Positions 11,149-22,832 of a stretch of 64,000 nt of DNA are shown here, one piece after another. The notes beneath the pieces were generated by a model. That model saw only the letters and a program-made list of their open reading frames with translations. It made no database searches and was not told where the DNA came from. Position 1 is the first letter of the stretch; each line of letters opens with the position of its first letter. This DNA is from Grifola frondosa (lineage: Eukaryota; Basidiomycota; Agaricomycetes; Polyporales; Grifolaceae). The stretch lies in contig LUGG01000017.1 in the NCBI GenBank assembly GCA_001683735.1, positions 186,001 through 250,000 of the forward strand. The letters run 5' to 3'. Made by a program: the position numbers and the translations under genes.

Positions 11149-12937
11149 ATGGAGCGGTCAATCTCTGTCGCTACACAAATCGAATTAGCACCGAAACAGA
11201 AGCTTAAAGCAACTACAGTTGATTCTGTCGCTACATAATCTGCACCTGATAGCCAACCGCACGTAGATGGCGGTCTGCAGACGTGGTACGGTTTCGGGAA
11301 GGTGAGCTTCAAATTAACATTTGACATGCTTCTCCTTTCGACCAGCATGCTCTGGACCTTTAGATTTATGGCTGGATCCTGTAAATTCGATGCTGCGAAC
11401 TCATTCGGAGTATAGCAGGGCTTATACAAGCTTGAGGGAGCTTCGAACATCAGCTGCACCGGCTCTATGCAGCTCTACCTCATATTTCCCGTTCTCTACT
11501 GGCCCGCAAGTCGTTTGATCTCGGTTATCTTCGCCGGTTTCAAGTTGCGGAATAATCATCTATATTTTCTCGTCAGTATCTATCTCTTCTAAATCATGTG
11601 ATCGTGTTATAGGCTAAATTTGTACTTCAACGTTGGAATAGAATGTTCATACTCTTGCTCGTAGACACCACCAAGTGCTATTAGTCTTCTCCGTTCAGGG
11701 TAATGGCGTCGGCCTTAGTCCGGATTACTATGTGTTCCAGCAGTATCTGTACAAGCACGCCATTTCCGAGCTTTGAGTACTCTGAAAGCCGGTGCGTATC
11801 ACAGTTTCTTGTTTCTTCCAAGACATTATGAATGACTGCCATATGTTGGTAGTTCGTGCGGCAGTGCGGTGCATTCGATCACGTTGAACAAAGCTCATTA
11901 ACGACCATATGGGCTTTGTGTGGGGTATCCGTGCTTCAACAATCCTCATGCTCGGTCTTCTTATAATTTCAAATCTGCTCATGATGACGCGGACCAAGCA
12001 TACCGACGACTTGGCGATTGCTGCTGGCCCCAGAAATTTTGTCAAGGAGATCCCTCAATGACGGATCGGTCTGGACCACGATTGTGGTGTAGGAGTTTAC
12101 GCCCTATAGTCGGTTTTCATCTTACTACACCTCCTGATATATTTCCTATTTGATAGGGGATTTATGGTTGTGTTTGATCTATACATCCCATGTTCCTCTC
12201 TCCCTAATGCCTGAGTCGACTATATACACATCTCGCCAGACTTTTACATCCAGCTTTTTGTCAAGGTAAACGGACTGTTTTCAAATTTTGCATTCTACTC
12301 CGTAAGTGCTTTAACTTCTCGTACATCCCCCATTAAATCATGATTGTTTCTGTGCAGCTCGCGATAATGAACACATCCTCTTTCCTCGGGCGCGTCCTCA
12401 ATTACACTGCAGACCATATTGGCCCGTACACCGTGATCTGCTATATATTTTCGTCATTAGCGCAGCCTCGTGTTCGTCGTGTTCGCAGTGATGAACTGTA
12501 ATCCTGTTCACCATTCTCTATGGGTTCGTCTCTGGAAAATTTGTGTCATTGCTCTTCGTTTCAAACTATACTACTGATGCATTCAACCATCATTAAATGT
12601 TCAGTTGCACGTCGCCTTCGCCTCCTCTCGAAGACCTCTAGAAAGTAGGGCATGCCAGTTACTTATCATTTCTCTTCCCGGTGCTAACATCTACCACCCC
12701 AGACTACGCATCAGTGTGGGCTTCTGTGTAACTGCATTCGGGCTGCTCATCGGGAACCCAATAGCAGGGGCGCTACTCACCCGCGAACAGACTCATCATC
12801 TTTTGTGGCGTGCGTCTCATTTAGTTGATCTCATCTAGCTCAACTTGTTTGCTGACAGAGTTCGGACATTGGCTACCCAGGGGGAGATGCTCGGCGCTGC
12901 AGTGCTGTGGATTGTCGTGAGGGAAATTGTGGCTTGA
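11149..12937 (+). pseudogene. MFS transporter, monocarboxylate-porter type, copy A, multiply broken
   Basis: Start ATG 11149 opens MERSISVATQIELAPKQKL, then PHVDGGLQTW, the cytosolic lead typical of fungal MCT-like transporters. Next come AANSFGV followed by a TAG stop (11413-11415), QLYLIF, a frame-shifted GNGVGLSPDYYV, WGIRASTILMLGLLIISNLLM, FYIQLFVKVNGLFSNFAFYS, LAIMNTSSFLGRVLNYTADHIGPYT and, after another frameshift, VGFCVTAFGLLIGNPIAGALL and EMLGAAVLWIVVREIVA then stop. The order equals that of the better preserved copy C at 16,040-17,910. Several nonsense and frameshift changes make it a pseudogene. Its 3' half is duplicated as copy B. Confidence 0.8.
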
Positions 12938-14134
12938 CGCAGGAATAAGCGATGTGTCTAGGATCCGTCTAGGATCAGACTTGGACATTGATTCTTGCAA
13001 TGTATTATGATATACATGGGGTACGGCAATATCTGGTGTACATCTGCAGCATTTTGGAAGCCACTGATGATCTTCGAAAGTCCTGTGGATACCATGTGGA
13101 GCTGTGGCGGCATCACAATTTTGAACAGATTTCAATGTACCTCTGGCTGCAATAAAGCGATCATTACCAGCAGGGCAACCAAACAGACCATGAGCCGGAA
13201 CCACCAGGCATGTGGTGGAATTCTATGAAGAGTCGATCGTTGTTTTGGACTACGATCTGGCCTTGGTGAGAGGTGAAACATGCTCGGGCTCTCCATCGGG
13301 ACTCGAGATTCCCAGATAATCAATTGCGTTTGGGAAACTGGCAGGCTTACTTCGCTCAATAGACGTTAGAGTCAATTAAAGTCCTACATATCATCATGCT
13401 CAAACCGCATTCAGATGAGTAGATTTGATTAAATATTCCATATGACTGACGCGTATCTTGCAGTAACTTCCATGAGCATCAAGTTTCGTGCCATCGAATT
13501 CCTCATTGCCGGCCAAACTCCGGACTCCGGTGACTGATATTGGGAATGCATACAGTGGCAAACACGATGTATGGTGACCACAAAATCGCCAGTCAAATAT
13601 TACATTGCGCATCAGCACATCACGAGTGACAGTTCACAGCCTCCGCTGCTATTACTTCATTCTTGCTTCTCGTTTCGTGGCACTCCCCCATCCATTTCGG
13701 ATGGTATGAAGCGTAAGCTAATGTGTTTGATTCTCCATGATAATCTGGGACGAGATGTAATTATAATCGAGCAATACCGTGAGTCGTCTATTCCATCTCC
13801 TGATGTCAATGTAGCCACAATGACTCCTGTTGCCAACATTTTGTATTGTACGTTTATAGGGCTTTGCATCATATGCATGTGAGTATCGTCTTTGCTCGAC
13901 CCTTGCCTGGGTTCACATTGATTCCAATTCAGAAAGGTCATTGCATTCTCTGTAATTATTGTCGGTGTCTACATGTGAAAACGTTCCTTACTCCACAACG
14001 CCCCGCGTCTAGACACGCACACTTGACCGGTGATTTAAATCCTGTCGCCAGGCTACATTTCTCTCAGAGAACCTTTCCACAACCCCAGGCGTCCCGTGGA
14101 CATCTTAAGATTAAATCATGATTCTGCTATGCAG
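12938..14134. other. No gene recognised
   Basis: Gap between MFS copies A and B. Short hydrophobic frames occur, such as one near 13,840-13,880, but none matches the expected N-terminal half of copy B. It is therefore either unrelated insertion sequence or too decayed to read. Confidence 0.4.
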
Positions 14135-14790
14135 CTCGCGATAATGACTGCGTCATCTTTCTTCGGGTATGGTCATTGACATTGCAGATCATGGTACACT
14201 GAGATCTGCTATGTATCTGTCATTAGCGCAGCCCTCGTGTTCGTTATTTTCGTAGCGACGGGTACCGCGGGCGTAATCCCGTTCACGGTTCTCTATAGCT
14301 TCGTCTCTGGAACATGTGCGTCGTTGCCCTTCGTTTCTAACTCTGTTATTGATGCATTCAACCTCATTAAATCGTCATTTGCATCGATCTCGCCGTAGTC
14401 CCCGTATCGCTCTTTCAAAGCCCTCTCCGAAGTAGGTGTGCTGGTCGCTCTCTCCTCTCCCCGTATTCAACACCGCCTGGCGCAGACTACCCATCGGCGT
14501 GGGCTTATGTGTGGCTTCGTTAGGGATATTCAGTGGGAACCCAATCGCGGGAACGTTGCTCTTCTCGAGCCTTCTGTTGGAACAGGCTCCTCATCTTCTG
14601 CGGTGTGCGTCACATCTCGCTCGACTAATTGGCCGACATCGCCTACCCAAGTGGAGATACTCGGCGCTACGGTGCTGTGGATCCTTTTGAGGCAGGTCGT
14701 GGCGCAACGCGGGAATAAGCGATGCATTATTGCGAGAGGGCGCTGCGACCGTGCTAGACACTTCGCTTGCAAGGTATATTCAGGTACACT
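14135..14790 (+). pseudogene. MFS transporter 3' fragment, copy B
   Basis: Begins right after an acceptor-like CTATGCAG with LAIMTASSFFG, then ADHGTLRSAM, AALVFVIFVATGTAGVIPFTVLYSF, the GVGLCVASLGIFSGNPIAGTLL block and VEILGATVLWILLRQVVAQRGNKR. This corresponds to the last helices of copies A and C. The shared lead-in TTAAATCATGATT and the matching order show a partial duplication of copy A (about 12,331-12,950). Frameshifts lie between the blocks and no N-terminal half is attached. Confidence 0.75.
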
Positions 14791-16039
14791 TTTGGCATGG
14801 AAATTCGCTGTATATATCTTCCTCTTTTCGTTCTAGGAATATCGATTACATTTTCTTTCGTGTGCAATAGCACCTAAGACACATTAAACGAGGCCATAGG
14901 TCCAATCAAGGTCTGTTACGCAGAATATTCAATTTATAATGCGCTTGAAAGTTATTCCTAATGTGCGTGCATCTTGGCGCAGTCTTCCCTACCAACATAT
15001 CTCTCTCTTTCGCTGACTCGATACATGTTGGGTTGCAAGCTTACGCTGATTCAATCATATCCTACATTTCCCTACAGGAATTTAAATATTGCATGCACAA
15101 TTACGCAGATTACACATAGTAGATGATCAAAGTATCCTTCTACTAGATTCAACATTCGCACTCAATAGCTAAGAACAACGTCGTTCAACAGGAGTTAGCG
15201 GTCAGCGTTCAGATCTATTCTTTTCACCACTAAGTACCATCTCTTTTGATTGCCCTGAGCTCTAGTAAACCATGTGTTAATGATAGTACTTCAGGGCTAT
15301 AATGTTCTATTTCTACGCTGAAGATTTAGTCAAAAGAATGAATGGTCATATGTATTGTACGTGGTCTTCAATGTGCGACGCCATTCGGGACTCCTGTAAA
15401 CATGGAACCTAGAATATTGAATATTCTAGGTTCCATGTTTACAGGAGTTATCAACGAGAGCCCGTAGCAATAAGAGGGGGAAGGGATCACTACCATTTGA
15501 GATACGATTTTGAGGCTTAAATACTGGAGAAGAAGCCGCGGGAACGCCGAAATGCTCCGATGCTTTAGTGACTCATCGACCTTCGCTGCTTGTCTCCCAA
15601 ATTGAGCATGATCAAATCTTGTCAGCATTTAGGGCTGCAGTGGAGACATCGTGGTCCTCAGAACTTGGGACATCACTGCCTATCTCACATCGGCAACCCC
15701 AGATGTGCGCCCAGATTTGACAACTGAGCGCAGTTGGCTACGACATGATACTCCCATGGACACACGGATGGTCGGCCTATGTCCGACTAGACGCTTCCCA
15801 TTGTTGCTGGGGTGCCTTGCGTACAGGGGTCGCATCTGGGCTCACTTGAGCCTGGGAGCGTTGCTCAAGATGCACTTCGGATTGACGTCCTCCATAAAGT
15901 ACGGAAGTCGTACGACAGATGTGCATCTAGGAGCTGAAGAAGGGGTACAGAATACGTCTCTTGTTGAAAATTAGATACCCAAATGTACTGCTATACTACT
16001 GTCAAACTGCAAAATCAGCATCGGGCAACGTGCAAGATT
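14791..16039. other. No gene recognised; contains a long palindrome
   Basis: AT-rich stretch. Apart from the perfect palindrome at 15,390-15,448, nothing with family resemblance was found. An open frame at 15,651-15,974 (+) has no recognisable motif. Confidence 0.45.
15390..15448. repeat. Perfect inverted repeat, 29-base arms with a one-base centre
   Basis: Left arm 15,390-15,418 is the exact reverse complement of right arm 15,420-15,448; base 15,419 (G) is the centre. Pairing stops at 15,389/15,449. Such a sequence would extrude as a cruciform or fold as a hairpin. Confidence 0.95.
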
Positions 16040-17910
16040 CTACACGCGCTGCGTGCCCTTCCGCCTCGCAATTAAGTGCCGAACCACGAAGCTGAACACA
16101 GAAGCGCCGAGCATCTCCGCCTGAAGAGCCATCAGTGCGAATCCAGAATATGCAAGATCATATGCTACGTACACCGCAGAACGTGATCAGCCTCGACCAT
16201 CGGAAGCCTGGGTTGAGCAATGCCCCTGCGATGGGATTGCCGATGAGGATACCGAACGATGTTACGAAGCATCCGACGCCGATACGGATCCTGCAGTGAC
16301 ATTATTCGAAGTGGGTTAGCCATGAGGGAAACGTGGCCGCTGAAGTCTCCGTACCCGATTTCCGACATATCGTCAGAGAGCGAAGCTAGAGCAGCAGGCA
16401 TCAACGACGAAACTGGTCAATTCAAAACGGACAGAATCAGTTCTCGAACATGACGTGAGGTGCAAGATGAGCAGCGTACATCCACCAGAGAAGAATCCGT
16501 AGAATATCGAGAACAGGATGACGCCGGTGGTGCTCGTCGCAGCGAACATCACGAATACCAGCGCCGCACTGACGACGGAGACACAAGAGATCATATTATA
16601 GGGACCAACGAAGTCCGCGGCAAAGTTCAGGACAATGCGGCCAAATATTGAAGAGGCATTCATGATCGCAAGCTGTACAGCACAGTCAGACACTAACATG
16701 GTACAGAAACGGAAGGATGCCGAACGCACAGAATAAAAGGCGAGGTTGGCAGAAAGCCCGTGAACGCTGACGAATAACTGGATGTAGAAATCTACCACCG
16801 CATAAGAAAGTATTAGTAATAAGGGCATCAGCCTTAACTTACAGGGGATGTACAAAACCATCAGAACCAAGAATGCCCTAATACAAGTAAACTCATTAGA
16901 TCCTACTCTCTCCGGATTGTGCGTGTAGATAATCATACATACCCCAAATTCGCGATCCAGTACGGGCCATCGCTGAGGACCTCCTTCGGACTACGCTGTG
17001 GCCTTGCGCCTCTGGCAGCGCCCTTGATATATGTATAGCGCGTCGTCATTAACAGGTTTGCCAATATGAGGAGGCCGAGAGTGAAGAAAGCAGCAGCACG
17101 GACGCCCCATGCGAAACCGACTGAGCCGTTGATGAGCTTATTGAGCATGATGGGGTAAATGACTCCGCCGCAAGCGCTGCCTGCAAGACGATCCCAATTG
17201 GTCAAAGATGTCAGAAATACAACAGTATAAATTAATGTATCCAGCAAAACGCACCCGCATTCAGAATACCCATCGCAAGCGCACGCTTTCTTTTCCAATG
17301 GTGTGCTTGTACAGATATCGCAGGGACGTATATTAGTCCAGAGCCAAGGCCGATACCAACTCCTTGCGATAGGAAGATCTGGATAGTATTTTGTAGTATC
17401 CGCAAGCGAGAGCATGAAAAAACTATGGCGACAACAGAAAATGGCTGTGATTCCCGACAAACAACGATGAAGAATATGAAAGGTGGCGACTTACGAGAAA
17501 ACATATAGGAGCATGCCGGCAATCTGCATGTGGTGAAAGTATCCAGCATCGAACAGCTTGCCTGTGAGAATACCCATCGCGAATATAAGACAGAGCTGCA
17601 AGGATCCTATCCAGCTGATGTTGGATGCCGACGAGGTCCCCTCGAGCGTATAGAGAGCTTGATATACTCCGAAGGAGTTGGCAGCGCCGAAGGTGCAGAA
17701 CCCTGCGATCCAGCTAAAGACACAACATGTTAGGTTGTGAAAAGTAGACCGAGAGTCTAGCAATCATGCTTACCCGCCCACAACGGTCAACCATGCTTTC
17801 AGGCCACCATCCATGCCAGATTGGCTGTCAACGGGTTCAAGGGTGACCGAGTCGACCTCCTTGGCATCGTTCATTGGTATTTCGACGGAGGATGACTGTG
17901 TAAGTTGCAT
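16040..17910 (-). pseudogene. MFS transporter, monocarboxylate-porter type, copy C: intact except for one extra base
   Basis: A 12-TM plasma-membrane permease of the fungal MCT-like group; the substrate cannot be told. ATG at 17,910 opens MQLTQSSSVEIPMND, then GMDGGLKAWLTVVGG and WIAGFCTFGAANSFGVYQ. The series continues through RLFDAGYFHH-like KLFDAGYFHH, FFMLSLADTTKYY, QIFLSQGVGIGLGSGLIYVP, ACGGVIYPIMLNKLING, YFYIQLFVSVHGLS, LAIMNASSIFGRIVLN, SLMPAALASLSDDMSEIG and RIGVGCFVTSFGILIGNP to AEMLGASVFSFVVRHL and stop at 16,040-16,042. Every intron joins in frame. The exception is one extra base at 17,381-17,382 between KYY and QIFL. Paralogue D reads through that spot without the extra base (KYCQLFL), so this is an insertion, not an intron. 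Confidence 0.85.
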
Positions 17911-20789
17911 GCTAGCTGGAGTTGTCCTATCTGGGAGAAATCAACGCAAGGGATGAATTGTTCTTTGCGACGAAGTCAGAATGAATGCAATGGACGACCC
18001 GAACGGAATCCAAATGTAAGTGACTGCGTGGAGCGCACTGCAACCTTCCCTAGTATTACTTATACAAATGAGGTTCTAGAATCTGTCACATCAATCTATC
18101 TGTTACCTGTATATAAGACCGGACGGATATGGGGAACTCCGTATAGTCATTGCAAACCAGCAGATGATATCGGCGCTTGCGACGCCCGGTTGTCGTTTGA
18201 TACTGATGAATTGCAGCATTCTCTCCCGCACGCACTTCGTGCTCTAGTCTAACCTGCCTGGGCACGCATAGTGGACGGATGAGGACTGGTGGACTGGTCC
18301 TCCGCATGTTGCTCGGGGTTCAAAATGAAAACCGTGGGAGAGATGTACAATCTTATGTAATCCCCTTTGGTCTCGATTAGACGGGACTGACTCAAGCTCA
18401 AACCTCAGTACATCAACTTATATCAACTCGGTAGCTCCATTATATCGCTGCATTCAGTTGGCACGTCCAAACATTCGCTGGTATCCCATCTTCGAGTGGA
18501 CAGCCTCAGCGAAATCGCAACGCCATACATCACCTTCTGGAGTGCCGTGTTCCGTTATCTGAATATGGGGCTGTGAAGCCAGGCTTCTCGAACATACCGC
18601 CCTTGAAACTTCCATTGCAGTCTCTATAGGTCCGTTCTTACCTACTTCGATCTTTATCTAGTGCCGACCGTCACCATGTGTGCTTGAGGAACGTATGCAC
18701 ATCACACAGCTTTGGGACATTCAGTTTACAAGTTTATCCTGAGGTTCATGCTCCGCCTCGACAATTTAGTCCCGCTGCTCATTCAGCTGTTGTGTACCAA
18801 TCCAATACGTGCGTGCTCTCATGCTCAGGACCGTGCGTTGACGCATAAAGGCGGCAGTTGCAGTGCACTGTTGGCATCCTTTTGGAAGCAGACGTCTCCT
18901 AGCCGACATGTGAACTACAACAGACGGCGCCTGGCATGGTCGCGGGCCGCGGCAGGTAATTCTACGAAGAATACATGGGCGCTGTGTGAAAGGAGGCTAT
19001 TTCTGAAATTCATCGACGCTGATCGGAGAGGTGAGATGCTCATGAAAAAGGGCATGCACACCCACGATGGAAGACCATATATGTAATATGCCCTGATAGA
19101 TCCTGCCATTCCGGTCACTTGGGCTGAAGAGGAACCAATCTCCGGATCTAGCCTTTTCCCATTGCCTCGCGGCTCCTGTTACAGCGTCTCTCACTATGCG
19201 CGCAACGCCACTTAATATCGAAAAACTGAATGTTGAACAGATCACTTGTGCTTCTAGCTTCCAAAACAGTTTACATTGTGATATCATGACACGAATGCTA
19301 CTTCACGGAGCAGTATAAGTGTACCACATGACTCGTTTATATTAATACGTTCCCCGAAAGTTTAAGTTTCACCATGCTTCCGGAAGGCGTTCGAACGTGC
19401 AGGAAAAGGTGGGAACTTCATTCCATGGAAGGAAGGAACTAAGACCGTAAGGCCTAGGTAAAAATTCTCGGTCTCTTGTTGGCCGTTCTTCTCGTCACTT
19501 CTCGTCACAATTGTAGCCGCAGCGGATAAGATATATGAACACAGACAGTGTACTATCTGCGGCCAACGTCAAGTCTTCCGCAGCCAATAACATATCATTC
19601 CTGCCGCTATCATATATAAAACATAAAGAATAGCATAATGTGTTCCGGGAAATATGTGACAGTCTTCAACCTTCAAAGGACTGGTCCAAAGAGCATCTCA
19701 TCTGAACATCACGAATCTTGGTCCTATCCTGCTGCGTGTTTCGACTCAGTGAGTGAAGAACAATGGAGAAATATTTCCGACCTCAGAGTCCACTTGTTGG
19801 AACGTCTCCGTAGTGACTACAACGCCAAGAGGAGACGGCATTCCCGGATGCTATTATGCGCGAATGCGGCACAGTTAGCTGCCGCACCGTCGTAAAAATG
19901 GAACACACCTTGACGGCAGCAGGAACTTCCCAGCGAAGCTCGGCTCTATTCTTCAGCCCGAACGAACCCGTCTCAAAACCCTCCGCACCCCTGTCCATCA
20001 GAGAACGTCGAGAGTTAAGGCTATGGAATTTTCAGTGTTCAAAGATGCTCATTGACCGATTAAAATAACCTACACGGCTAGAAGTGAATTGGTATACACT
20101 GGGGCGAATAGTTATTGCATAGCGATAATATAGAGTGTGCGGACGTACACTTGGAGACCACAATATAAATTGCGAAGAAAATCAACGTTTTCGGCAGAGC
20201 TGCCGCCTAAACAAGAATGGTCAGACCGGCGGGACACGCCGAATGCACCGTAACCACGCACACAGATAACAGCCGCGATTGTGGTAAGCCTGTTGACAAT
20301 TAGGGTGGTAATACTCCTCGTGAGATCGAGACATACGTTGTAAGGAGACCTGGGAGCCCAAAGAATTTAAGATATGGTTCAGAGATGTTTAGAAAGACAT
20401 ACCCGTGTTGATTGTATATATCATCAGTATATCAATTAATGAGTCCGTCCTAGTGCGTCGTGAGAACGCTGCGGACGGTCAAGATGATAGGAACCTGCGA
20501 ACCGCCTATATCCAGTTCGATTTTTATGCAACGAATGACAAAGAGCGATAGTAATGAGGACATCGGATACTGCCGCAAAGCCCAAGGTTGTAGCAGTGAG
20601 CCACTGAGCATACGATGAGTCGACATTTATACGTTGCAGTAAACAGTAGGCCGTACCACGAAATTATTGAAGTTTGCGAAGGTTCCACGAAGGAATCTGT
20701 GAAAAGAAATGAACATGTCGCTGAGGTCGAAATAATGTTTACTAACGCTTCCGTTGTAAGAGCTGATATATACGACTTAAGTGGAAGAA
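17911..20789. other. No gene recognised
   Basis: Both strands were read; short frames at 18,712-19,086 (+), 18,997-19,287 (-), 19,638-19,895 (+) and 19,783-20,068 have no motif I can place. The first 200 bases upstream of 17,910 should hold the promoter of MFS copy C. Relics of decayed genes are likely but cannot be named. Confidence 0.4.
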
Positions 20790-21822
20790 TAACATAACAT
20801 ATACGCCACTCACTGATGCCAAAACCTGTGAATTCAGACATAGAATGAGCAACAGACATGAATGTGGACGGGACAATAAGCCAATAAGCTGACCTAGTCT
20901 TCCAACCGCCATAAAGATCTCGATAAACGGCCAGAGCATTAGCAAAGATAATTACACCGCAAAATACGCTTACAAGGATCGCTGTGAGTATGACATTGTG
21001 GCCAACTGAAATAAATTGTGGTCAGCGTAATTCAGCTAGAAATAGGTAGCATACGTACGGAGAAACACACGACGAGTCAAGAACCTTGAGCGTGATCAGT
21101 TAGACAGCATGTATTGAATTTGATGAAAATCTTACAGGTGTGATATCAAGGACACACAGGACTGAAACGGAGGCGAGTATATCAGAAAAGTTCGCCATGA
21201 ACAGCCGGCGATAAAACGCACACTGACTGCAACCACCAGCTTGAAGATGATGAGAAGGGGAGAAGCAGGATGAGATTAGATAGATGTACCTTATATGACC
21301 TGTGTTGACCGTAGAGTGCATTCAATAAGAGATATTCCGTAGGATTTTTTTTCTCACCATATGGCATTGACCAGACCTTCCGGATTAAAGTAGTTCGAAA
21401 CCAGGTAAAAGTAGCTAGAATAATGTCAGGCAAGTTATAAACAAGCTGGGCTTTGCGGCGTACCAATAGTGCAGATTCAAAATGGTGTGAAACGAGTCCA
21501 ACACCCTGTTTATTATCAGTATGAGTTCGTTGGCGCAATAGTTAAAATGCGCTTGCCAGAGGACGATGACCTGTAATAATGAAGAATGGCTAAATAAGGA
21601 AATATATGTAGCGCTTCGAGAAACTTACCATGCCTTTGAGACCCCAATCATCTGCCGGATACAAACGAAAGTAGCGATAGGTTTGATGAGTGGTCAATCC
21701 AAAGACCCTATGATGCATGTTAAAAAAGAATATGAGCAAAAGGCAGATCCTCACATCGCTGCAAGATAGGTCCCGACGAGCATGGCCCCAAACGTGGTAT
21801 CCAGCGAGGGAAGTGCATCCAT
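20790..21822 (-). pseudogene. DUF6534-like membrane protein, decayed
   Basis: ATG at 21,822 opens MDALPSLDTTFGAMLVGTYLAAM, followed after an intron by VFGLTTHQTYRYFRLYPADDWGLKGM, the characteristic first two helices of the family. VLDSFHTILNLHYWY follows, but the next helix (VYNLPDIILATFTWF) is in another frame. Further down RRLFMANFSDILASVSVLCVL and, beyond an intron, VIIFANALAVYRDLYGGWKTR can be read. The frame change and the lack of the usual RSRTGF-type segment suggest a pseudogene. The 3' limit is approximate. Confidence 0.55.
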
Positions 21823-22832
21823 AGTATGCGAAGATGTGTTATCACAAAATTTACGATGAAGACATGCGAGATATGTGCTCCGCTTAAGTACAAGAGGAGG
21901 CTGTATGTCCGATATTGTATAGGGCGATGGAATTGCGGCGCGTCTGAGGCCAGCTTCCTTGAGGGAATATCATCCTGCCCATGATCATCTGATGAGATAT
22001 GATTCAGTTCAAATGTTGTACGTACCGTAACACGATACCATCTGGCGTATGAACGCTCAGCGCTCATGGTTGACATGACTGGTCACTTTGGAAGATACCG
22101 AACATTCATGTGGTGTTGTGATGTCTGATGTATCTGTTCGCCTGAGCGCTAGGAGGTTCAACACCGAACTGTGAAGCAGAATGTTTAACACAGTTTGCTT
22201 CAGGAGCAGACAACATATCTCGTAGGATGACGGATACCTGCGGGAAGTGGCATCATATTCAAGCTTTCGCTTTCGCTATTGTGTAACGGTTCATGTGATT
22301 CTTGCTGTAATTAATGTAATTAGCACCAAAAACGATGACTTAACAATATATACTATGAATATGGCTTCGCCTAGAAGCCCCTATCTGTTGTTGGACTCAC
22401 AGGTGCAAAGCTATGCAAAGTGATACAAAGCGATGCAAACATCGATATCAGCTTCGTGAACCTAATAAGAACTTGCCGACTTCCATGCTGTCATGGCTGT
22501 TCTGATTCGGAATTTCTGACGCCCTTGTACGAATATATCACCGGCACTTTAGTGTAATCTCGCCGGACAATTCGAGGATAGTCTTCACACTGTGTGAGTC
22601 AGCTTTTCATACATCTGGGCACTACAGAGGTAGCCGCGGAGGAGATGCATTTTTACAAGGGCCGAATACACGCGGATACAGCGATGATTAGGTTCTCCAG
22701 GGCCCGACATGCATCCGGCTTCTCTTTGCTGCGTCAGCGGAGGTTCAACTTTACTTCCAGTGCGACACTGAGTGCCGTATCCATACTACCTCACCCTCCC
22801 GCGGCTATAGCTCGTAATTCGCCCCTCGCAGT
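21823..22832. other. Intergenic region upstream of the delta-12 desaturase
   Basis: No gene recognised. It lies between two divergently transcribed loci (20.8-21.8 kb minus, 22.8-24.6 kb plus) and must contain the desaturase promoter. The frame at 22,594-22,848 (+) has no recognisable motif and overlaps the desaturase start in another frame. Confidence 0.45.
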
